36,367 bases of DNA from RGIG5579 sp045543495 (GTDB lineage Bacteria; Bacillota; Clostridia; Oscillospirales; SIG627): positions 1 through 36,367 of the forward strand of contig JAZQMO010000029.1 in the NCBI GenBank assembly GCA_045543495.1, in the 5' to 3' direction. The notes under the pieces were generated by a model. The model saw only the letters and a list, made by a program, of their open reading frames with translations. It made no database searches and was not told where the DNA came from. This document shows, piece after piece, positions 30,283 to 36,367 of the stretch. The translations under genes were made by a program, and so were the position numbers. Position 1 is the first letter of the stretch. Each line of letters starts with the position of its first letter.

Positions 30283-32134
30283 ACGACGACTCATCGGTAT
30301 TATCCTTGCAGCTGTCATTGGTCTTTTGGCGCTTCTCTATTTAGGAGGCGTGCTCTCGCAGGTGTTTACCAACTACTCAGTCTGGATGAGCACCGGAGGT
30401 CTAACCGGACAGGCAATGATGAAACCGGTGAATATGAACCCACTGGTTTGCATACCGCTTGCTTTTACCGGCAACGGACTCAAAGGTATCCTGGGCATCG
30501 CAGTTATCTCGGGAATCATCTATCTGATGTACCGCCTTTACAATCGGTTTGACGGAAAACAAAGAGATCCGCGAGGCTTCACAAAGAGCGACAGCGGTAT
30601 TTACGGTACGGCAAACTGGATGGACGAAAAAGAGATGCAGGAAGTATTGGAGATATCTCCCGTGGGCAGCGCCGAAGGAACAATCCTTGGTGAGTATAAG
30701 GGAAAAGCCGTTTGTATGCCGAAAGACACGAGACTCAATCGTCACATTGCCATCTTCGGTGCATCTGGTACCATGAAATCCCGAGCTATCATCAGGAACG
30801 CGTTGTTCCAGATCATCAAGCGAGGCGAATCTGTCATACTGACCGACAGTAAATCCGAGATGTATACGGATACGTCGGAGCTGTTCCGACAGGCCGGCTA
30901 TGATGTTAAGGTATTCAATCTCGTGAACCCTGAGCACGGTGATTCCTGGAACTGTATGTCAGACTTAAACGGCGACACCCTGATGGCACAGGTTCTGACC
31001 AATGTCATTATCGGTAACACCAGTTCCGGTAAGGGAGATCACTTCTGGGATAACGGTGAAGGAAACTTGCTGAAGGCACTAATCCTTCTGGTAGACCAGG
31101 ATAGAACCCGCACCCCTGATATGAAGCATCTCACTGCAGTATATCAGCTGCTCACCCAGAACTCAGAACGACAGCTCACCGCAATGTTCGAAAAGCTTCC
31201 CTTGGACCATCCGGCGCGAGCTCCATACAACCTGTTCGCCCAGTCTAGCGATACGGTGAAATCCGGAATCATATTGGGCCTTGGAACGAGACTCCAAGTG
31301 ATGCAGAACCAGGCGGTGCAGCGTATCACAAGTCAGTCAGATATTGATCTGACAGCACCTGCCAAACGCAAGTGTGTATACTACATCATTCTAAGTGATC
31401 AGGACACCACGATGTCCTTCCTGTCATCGCTCTTCTTCAGTTTTATGTTTATAAAGCTGAGCAGGTACGCTGATATGCAACCCGAGGGACGGTGCCAAGT
31501 CCCAGTTAATCTGATCCTGGATGAGTTTAACAATGTTGGACGCATCGGTGGCGCTGAGGACGGTTCCGACTTCGCTCGCTCGCTATCCGTTGTCAGATCC
31601 AGAGACATTCGAGTAATGATAGCAGTGCAATCACTTGGACAGCTGCAGAATCGTTATCCGAATAACCTTTGGTCAGAAATCGTTGGCAATATGGACATCC
31701 AACTCATGATGGGTTGCTCTGATGATGTATCGGCTGAGTTCTTCTCAGCTCGGTCTGGAGATATGTCAGTTCAAGTCAATACTACCATGACGGTCCGCCA
31801 GACAATTGCTCTGGCACAGGTCATTCCTCAATACCGACGTATGGAAGGACACGGTCGCAGGCGCCTACTTACTCCGGATGAGGTACTGAGATTACCAAAC
31901 GAAGAAATGCTATGCATCATTCGCGGTCACAACGTACTGAAGCTGGATAAGCTCGACTATACCAAGCACCCAATGTCCAAGAGGATTGTTCGAAAATCCA
32001 TTATGGATTATAACCCTGCTCCTCCCGTAACTCAGTCTTACAATACTGAGCCTGTACAGGAAGAGCCCCCGAAGAAAAAGTCATCGCGTAAACGCAATCT
32101 ATACAGCTCGGCACAGCCGCCGACTGAATTCTAA
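30272..32134 (+). CDS. virD4: VirD4/TraG coupling-protein ATPase
   Basis: A 620-residue type IV coupling protein. Two membrane segments occupy about residues 6-28 and 55-80. The Walker A is GASGTMKS (163-170), and the Walker B is VNLILDEFNNVG with Asp417 and Glu418. The later IAVQSLGQLQNRY and a C-terminal PPVTQSYN linker follow. It brings relaxase-bound DNA to the channel. The TTG at 30272 is preferred because GGAGG lies 7 nt upstream. The ATG at 30242 is in frame with a poorer site. It overlaps the preceding gene by 11 nt from the TTG. The terminal SSRKRNLYSS tail is basic. Confidence 0.93.
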   Translation: MKDKRRLIGIILAAVIGLLALLYLGGVLSQVFTNYSVWMSTGGLTGQAMMKPVNMNPLVCIPLAFTGNGLKGILGIAVISGIIYLMYRLYNRFDGKQRDPRGFTKSDSGIYGTANWMDEKEMQEVLEISPVGSAEGTILGEYKGKAVCMPKDTRLNRHIAIFGASGTMKSRAIIRNALFQIIKRGESVILTDSKSEMYTDTSELFRQAGYDVKVFNLVNPEHGDSWNCMSDLNGDTLMAQVLTNVIIGNTSSGKGDHFWDNGEGNLLKALILLVDQDRTRTPDMKHLTAVYQLLTQNSERQLTAMFEKLPLDHPARAPYNLFAQSSDTVKSGIILGLGTRLQVMQNQAVQRITSQSDIDLTAPAKRKCVYYIILSDQDTTMSFLSSLFFSFMFIKLSRYADMQPEGRCQVPVNLILDEFNNVGRIGGAEDGSDFARSLSVVRSRDIRVMIAVQSLGQLQNRYPNNLWSEIVGNMDIQLMMGCSDDVSAEFFSARSGDMSVQVNTTMTVRQTIALAQVIPQYRRMEGHGRRRLLTPDEVLRLPNEEMLCIIRGHNVLKLDKLDYTKHPMSKRIVRKSIMDYNPAPPVTQSYNTEPVQEEPPKKKSSRKRNLYSSAQPPTEF

Positions 32135-32152
32135 GTAAGGAGGTTTTACACA

Positions 32153-33304
32153 ATGGCAAAGAAAAAAGAAGTTCCTGTTGAGGCTGTCGAACAGGAAGCA
32201 ATGCACCAGACTGATGGTGTTCAGGTGGACAATGAGCCCGTCCCGGTAAAGTCTTCTGAAAAAAAGACTTCATCCAAAGCGGCTCCCAGGACCGAGAAGA
32301 AAACGGTAAAGAGAACCCGCAAGACAAGCAATCCGGGAAATGATTCGGAGACAGCAAAAGCCGAATCTCCCAAACCGAAAGCGGAAACGAAACCTGCAGT
32401 GAGGCGTGATCAGGAAACTCCTCGTGTTGTCTCCATCGATGAGAAAATCAAGGTGATAACCAATGAGAGTGAGAAGCAGAATATGCTGCTCGATTTACTT
32501 GAGTCTCTCAGAGCAGGCCGCATCCTGACCGATATGATTCAAGGCGTCGAAATGTATGGCGACGAGCCGTGTGCAGTCCTGTACCACGGTGAGTTTAAGG
32601 TAATCATCCCCGGCAAGCAACTTATCGAGCCTCCGGAAGATACCCGTGGCCAACCGGAAAAAGAGATCTACCGATACTTGGTAACAAAGCGACTCGGTGC
32701 TGAGGTGGATTACGTCATCAAGGGCGTTGATCAGAAAGCCGACGTTGCCGTCGCCAGCCGACTCGAAGCAATGTACCAAAAGAGGCGTGCCTACTACACT
32801 GGCACAGACCGAAACGGAAATCGTCTTCTTTACGAGGGCGCACTGGCGGAAGCGCGTGTCACATCCGTCATCAGACCGGGAATGTTTGTGGAGCTGTTCG
32901 GTGTTGACACCTATGTGCCCCTGAAAGCACTCAGCTATCAGCGTTGGGCAGATGCGTGCGAGCACTTCCAACCTGGAGACCGAGTTATCGTAAAGATTAT
33001 GAAGCTCGAACGTATAAACCGAACCAATATCAAGGTTGTTGTTTCGGTGAAACACGCTGGCGAGAACCCGTATGAGAAGGCCCTCAAGAAATATACCGAG
33101 GGTAACAGCTATATCGGCACAGTGAGTATGGTGAACACCAGTGGTGTCTTCGTCGCGATGGAGCACGGCATCGATTGTCTGTGTGAGTATCCCAAACGAG
33201 GACGCCCACCGATCGGAGCACGAGTTACGGTCCGTATACTCGGTATCGATAGGAAACGACATCGCATGTGGGGTTCAATTGCATACTCCTCAATGACCTA
33301 TTAA
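32153..33304 (+). CDS. S1-domain RNA-binding-like protein of the transfer operon
   Basis: A 383-residue protein. The first 95 residues are a disordered, Lys/Glu/Ser-rich tail. A helical stretch (DEKIKVITNESEKQNMLLDLLESLRAG) follows. S1/OB-fold-like segments are visible at about 225-300 (EARVTSVIRPGMFVELFGVDTYVPLKAL, FQPGDRVIVKIMKLER, IKVVVSVK) and 318-383 (YIGTVSMVNTSGVFVAMEHGIDCL, GARVTVRILGIDRKRHRMWGS). A third, weaker one may lie near 120-160. S1 repeats bind single-stranded RNA or DNA. The position just after virD4 makes ssDNA binding or recipient-side protection worth considering. AAGGAGG precedes the ATG. Confidence 0.75.
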   Translation: MAKKKEVPVEAVEQEAMHQTDGVQVDNEPVPVKSSEKKTSSKAAPRTEKKTVKRTRKTSNPGNDSETAKAESPKPKAETKPAVRRDQETPRVVSIDEKIKVITNESEKQNMLLDLLESLRAGRILTDMIQGVEMYGDEPCAVLYHGEFKVIIPGKQLIEPPEDTRGQPEKEIYRYLVTKRLGAEVDYVIKGVDQKADVAVASRLEAMYQKRRAYYTGTDRNGNRLLYEGALAEARVTSVIRPGMFVELFGVDTYVPLKALSYQRWADACEHFQPGDRVIVKIMKLERINRTNIKVVVSVKHAGENPYEKALKKYTEGNSYIGTVSMVNTSGVFVAMEHGIDCLCEYPKRGRPPIGARVTVRILGIDRKRHRMWGSIAYSSMTY

Positions 33305-33330
33305 TCTATTTTCCCAGAAAGGAGACCTAT

Positions 33331-33744
33331 ATGAAGAACTGTAAACTGTCCAAGGATGAGCAGCAGCGACGAAAAGAGCTGGCAAGCCACGTAAGAGAGA
33401 TGATTTGCGAGCAGATGCCCGTCGAAGCACAGGATGAAACATCGCTTATGATGGGATACCGAGATTACTACTTGCAAATCTCTTTCTCTGATTTGCATCC
33501 GCTGATGGTATTCTGCCTCGCCAAAGCGCTCATCAAACCGAGTACTGTGAAACAGCAGCGAATGGCCAACGATCTGAACCTTCGCTCCATTCTCGGTAGC
33601 CACGCCATTAACGAGGAGGTCGGCTGTTACTCATACCGAGCTACTCACTGGCTTGATGCGGAGATGGAACCTGAAAGATTCTTCGAAATCCTCAATCGCT
33701 GCGTGGATGAGGCAAACAAAGGGTTCCTTAAGCTTGCCAGTTAA
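33331..33744 (+). CDS. Uncharacterised small protein, possibly YbjN-like
   Basis: A 137-residue cytoplasmic protein. Residues 25-137 alternate beta and helix: YRDYYLQISFSDLHPLMVFCLAK, ANDLNLRSILGSHAI, GCYSYRATHWLDAEMEPERFFEILNRCVDEANKGFLKL. The spacing recalls the YbjN or type III secretion chaperone-like fold, but I cannot name the family with confidence. AGAAAGGAG precedes the ATG at 33331; an earlier in-frame codon overlaps the S1 gene and has no ribosome site. It is the last gene of the run before the surface genes. Confidence 0.6.
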   Translation: MKNCKLSKDEQQRRKELASHVREMICEQMPVEAQDETSLMMGYRDYYLQISFSDLHPLMVFCLAKALIKPSTVKQQRMANDLNLRSILGSHAINEEVGCYSYRATHWLDAEMEPERFFEILNRCVDEANKGFLKLAS

Positions 33745-33816
33745 TCCCTAAAAGTTGTATTTCTCCAGACTGAGTCGTGTAATGAGGTTGAAAAGACTTA
33801 TAGGAGGAAATGCATC

Positions 33817-34761
33817 ATGAAAAAGCTTTTATCTTTTATTTTAATCATTGGCATTCTGCTTCTTGCAGGTTGCTCCACACCAGACTCAACTGGAAGCTCA
33901 TCACCTTCTGGGAGTGACATCCCGGATAGCTCATATACAAGCTCAGTCTCTCAGACTGGAACGGGAGACTACCTGGAAGATGAGAATTCCGCGGAAGAGA
34001 GCTCTGAAGACGCCTCTGATGCAACATCTGTGTCAGACCGAGATAGCAAGGACCAGGAAAAGAAAGACCCGGGTACCGGAAAGTCCGAAGGGACAACCAA
34101 AGTAACCGAGTCTAGCGACATCCCAAAGGAATCCCTTCCTTCGCAGTCATCGGATGATAACAATTCTTCAGAGAACAAGAAACCAACGGAGAATACAAAT
34201 CCAGTGAGTAAGCCAACAGAAACCAAGCCCTCACAGAATGAACCAACTGAGAGTGATACTGAATCGACCCAACCTCCTGCAGAGGAAACCGTTCCGGAAG
34301 AACCTCGCGCAGGTAGGAATGACACTGCGGCAGTAGCCCAGCGAGTTCTGAAGTATATCAACCAGTACCGTTCAAGCCATGCCACAAGACTTTCGGGTCT
34401 GACAGAATATGCTCAGTACAGAAGTCGTCAGCTGGTATCCAACTTTGCGCATGACACTGCAGATCAGCGTGCGGCAGCAACCGCACTCCAGTATGGGGAA
34501 TATGTAGATCCCAGTGTCTTTGGCGGCAGCGGACAGCCTTATTACAGAGCCAACGCCCGCGAAGCCATCGCCAAGGCCGGCTACGTCGGCACCGTCGATG
34601 AAGTTGCGATGAAGCTGGCAACGCTCGTAAAGAACAGCCCGAATCATTGGAACTACATCGGCGACTCCCAGTACTGCTACATTGCAGTTGGTGTTACCTA
34701 TGAGAGCGATATGTGGTACTGTGCCATCACCGTGGCACTGGTAAACACAGACGAATATTAA
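33817..34761 (+). CDS. CAP/SCP-domain lipoprotein
   Basis: A 314-residue lipoprotein. The lipobox LLAGC places Cys19 at the membrane. Residues 20-165 are a low-complexity Ser/Thr/Glu/Pro stalk crossing the wall. From about 168 comes a CAP-like domain: RVLKYINQYRSSHATRLSGLTEYAQYRSRQLVSNFAH, then AREAIAKAGY, LVKNSPNHWNYIGDSQYCYIAVGVTYES and WYCAITV, matching helix-1, the SPxHW-type site and the terminal strands. CAP proteins act extracellularly as proteases or binding proteins. The gene has its own TAGGAGG site and ends in a strong terminator. It is likely surface cargo of the element. Confidence 0.85.
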   Translation: MKKLLSFILIIGILLLAGCSTPDSTGSSSPSGSDIPDSSYTSSVSQTGTGDYLEDENSAEESSEDASDATSVSDRDSKDQEKKDPGTGKSEGTTKVTESSDIPKESLPSQSSDDNNSSENKKPTENTNPVSKPTETKPSQNEPTESDTESTQPPAEETVPEEPRAGRNDTAAVAQRVLKYINQYRSSHATRLSGLTEYAQYRSRQLVSNFAHDTADQRAAATALQYGEYVDPSVFGGSGQPYYRANAREAIAKAGYVGTVDEVAMKLATLVKNSPNHWNYIGDSQYCYIAVGVTYESDMWYCAITVALVNTDEY

Positions 34762-34777
34762 ACCCATTTGGAATCGA

Positions 34778-34808
34778 AGCCTCGATGCGAAAGCGTCGGG
34801 GCTCTTTT
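34778..34808 (+). terminator. Terminator between the CAP lipoprotein and surface protein genes
   Basis: AGCCTCGATGC (34778-34788), GAAA tetraloop, GCGTCGGGGCT (34793-34803), then CTTTT. An 11-bp stem with two G-T pairs. Confidence 0.88.
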
Positions 34809-34838
34809 CATATCAAAATTTAGAAAGGATTGAAAGTT

Positions 34839-36367
34839 ATGACCCAGAGAAACAAACTTAGCTCGCGTTTGCTGTCCCTGTTCTTGGCGATGTTGATGAT
34901 CGTCTCGATGATCCCGGCAACAGTATTCGCGGCTCCGGCATCTGACATCCCTGATGAGATGCTGGACAATGTCTATTTGGATGCGCTTGCGTATACCGGC
35001 TATCAGGTACAGGCGCAGAAAAATGATGGAACCATCTACAAAACCTATGGTTCCCGAGCATCGGCCTACGGCTCGGACATCTCGTATGGCCTTGTGAAGT
35101 ACGGTACTGAGACTGTAACCAAATCCGGTACGGCTACCGGACTCGCTCCGGATATCGCCGGATTCGAGAGCAGCGGCCTTTGCTGCGCCAGTTACGTTTC
35201 TTACGTGTACTACAACTATCTGCCTAATATCGCCGGTATTGATACCAGCGGTGTGGCAAAACCGAGCAACCCTCGCTCTGCCAGTTCCTATAACACGGCA
35301 GCAAATGCTTGGGTAAATGCAGGTACCGCACGTAGAATCAGTTTCACACAGAGTTCTAACGGCGACAACTTCAACCCGAGCGAAGAAATTCCGATCGGTT
35401 CCTTGATCGTATTCAAGCATATCCCGACCGGTGACATTGCTCACGTTGCCGTGTATGCCGGTTACTACAATGGCATTCACTTTGTTACCCACGTTGGTAA
35501 CGACCGTGGACCTGAATTCAGTACAGTTGTCGGTATGAGTAAGGGCGACTATCCGGAAGCTGTTGTACAGGTAGTTGTGCCTCAGTTTGTGGAGGAATCC
35601 GGTAAGATCGAAGTCTACAAGAAGGATCCTAACGGTAAGAACCTCAGCGGTGCTTATTTCCTCGCTACCAATACTGAGACTGGCGAAGAATTCGGCATCG
35701 GTCCTACCAACTCCAGCGGTTATGCATGTACTCAGGAAGATATTCCTTATGGTACCTACAAAATCGTGGAGACTGTGTTCCCGACAGATTACACCTATTC
35801 GGGCACAAAGGAATGGACCCGCACCGTAGGCTCTGCCAACGACGGCGTTGTTACCATCAATGCAGTGAATGAGCTGAAGAAAGGTAACATCGAGGTCTAT
35901 AAGACGGCAGCCGAAGACGATGCAGCTCTTAGCGGTGCCATCTTCACCGTGTACAACACTGCGGGCAGTAAAGTAACGACCATTGGACCTACCAATGACC
36001 GTGGTTATGCCAAATCCGCAGATATTCCTTATGGTACCTACCGCGTAGTCGAGACTACGTTCCCGTTCAATTACGAAGGCAACGGTCAGACTGAGTGGAC
36101 AGTAACCATTAACACAGCGAAAGGCGCCCTCGCGACCATCGATGCGTCGAACAAACTCAAGAAGGGCCACATTGAGATTCTTAAATCCGATTATGAGTCT
36201 GGCAAAGACCTCAGCGGCGCGGAATTCACCGTCTACGACTATGATGGCGAAGAGATTGCCGTTATTGGTCCTACAGATTCCAAAGGCTATGCCAAATCCG
36301 GTGAGATTACCTATGGCAGCTACGTTGTCAAGGAAACCAAGGTTCCTGTGAACTATCAGCCTGATGG
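34839..36367 (+). CDS. Secreted CHAP/NlpC-like protein with SpaA/Cna-B repeats (3' end outside the window)
   Basis: At least 509 residues; the reading frame stays open to the right edge. A signal peptide is clear (LLSLFLAMLMIVSMIPATVFAAP). Residues about 80-245 resemble a CHAP/NlpC-type cysteine peptidase: SSGLCCASYVSYVYYNYLP with Cys115/116, and IAHVAVYAGYYNG with His202. At least three SpaA/Cna-B repeats follow at about 250, 344 and 438: GKIEVYKKDPNGKNLSGAYF, GNIEVYKTAAED, GHIEILKSDYES, each ending IPYGTYxxVET. Their Lys and Glu residues suit intramolecular isopeptide bonds. An LPxTG anchor probably lies beyond the window. It may be a wall-anchored adhesin aiding cell contact during transfer. 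Confidence 0.87.
   Translation, partial: MTQRNKLSSRLLSLFLAMLMIVSMIPATVFAAPASDIPDEMLDNVYLDALAYTGYQVQAQKNDGTIYKTYGSRASAYGSDISYGLVKYGTETVTKSGTATGLAPDIAGFESSGLCCASYVSYVYYNYLPNIAGIDTSGVAKPSNPRSASSYNTAANAWVNAGTARRISFTQSSNGDNFNPSEEIPIGSLIVFKHIPTGDIAHVAVYAGYYNGIHFVTHVGNDRGPEFSTVVGMSKGDYPEAVVQVVVPQFVEESGKIEVYKKDPNGKNLSGAYFLATNTETGEEFGIGPTNSSGYACTQEDIPYGTYKIVETVFPTDYTYSGTKEWTRTVGSANDGVVTINAVNELKKGNIEVYKTAAEDDAALSGAIFTVYNTAGSKVTTIGPTNDRGYAKSADIPYGTYRVVETTFPFNYEGNGQTEWTVTINTAKGALATIDASNKLKKGHIEILKSDYESGKDLSGAEFTVYDYDGEEIAVIGPTDSKGYAKSGEITYGSYVVKETKVPVNYQPD

Noticed and set aside
34758..36170. A 470-codon minus-strand frame
   Set aside because: It lies opposite the SpaA-repeat surface protein, which has a signal peptide, ribosome site and recognisable repeats.
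1..36367. tRNA, rRNA genes and CRISPR arrays
   Set aside because: No cloverleaf-like T-loop sequence, rRNA segment or regularly spaced short repeat array was seen by eye. The 100-bp repeats are contiguous, without spacers.

Overview
The window looks like a chromosome segment of an anaerobic Clostridia-type Bacillota, probably a gut Oscillospirales or Christensenellales relative. This rests on strong Shine-Dalgarno sites, TTGACA/TATAAT promoters with 17-bp spacers, a thioredoxin paired with a ferredoxin:thioredoxin reductase-like protein, and a Gram-positive conjugation cluster of gut ICE type (Maff2-like protein, PrgI, DUF5697, DUF6100, DUF5348). The lineage is an inference from gene content.

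Region 1 (1-11022) reads as ordinary chromosomal metabolism. It holds tandem outward promoters at the left edge, a YdcF/SanA-like membrane protein, the thioredoxin/FTR-like pair, a 100-bp tandem repeat, a TPR-DUF4037 pair, and a metallophosphoesterase broken by a homopolymer frameshift. Next comes a minus-strand operon (GntP permease, lipoprotein, esterase) divergent from an M20 hydrolase. It ends with a second minus-strand operon (CLC exchanger, paralogous esterase) convergent with the M20 gene across a shared terminator.

Region 2 (about 11100-17600) is visibly more A+T-rich and looks modular. Three imperfect direct repeats, near 11293, 14472 and 17405, delimit two cassettes. The first is a KtrB/KtrA potassium system with a small membrane protein and a UPF0145 protein. 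The second is an HTH regulator with a single-chain restriction-methylation-specificity protein. Two of the repeats open with a 30-34 codon mini-ORF whose first ten residues match the start of SpoVT/AbrB-family regulators.

Region 3 (17676 to the right edge) is the left part of an integrative conjugative element. It begins with regulatory and replication-like genes: a sigma-region-4/alpha-CTD fusion, a DUF5348 protein, a winged-helix protein and an ArpU-like regulator. A promoter preceded by 11-bp-phased TGCCTAT repeats then leads into the type IV secretion operon: pilin-like protein, VirB6/TrbL, NlpC/P60 hydrolase, PrgI, VirB4, DUF5697, DUF6100, an unknown, VirD4, an S1-domain protein and a small unknown. 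Surface cargo follows: a CAP-domain lipoprotein and a secreted CHAP/NlpC-like protein with SpaA/Cna-B repeats that runs off the window. No integrase, relaxase or origin of transfer was recognised, so the element must continue to the right.
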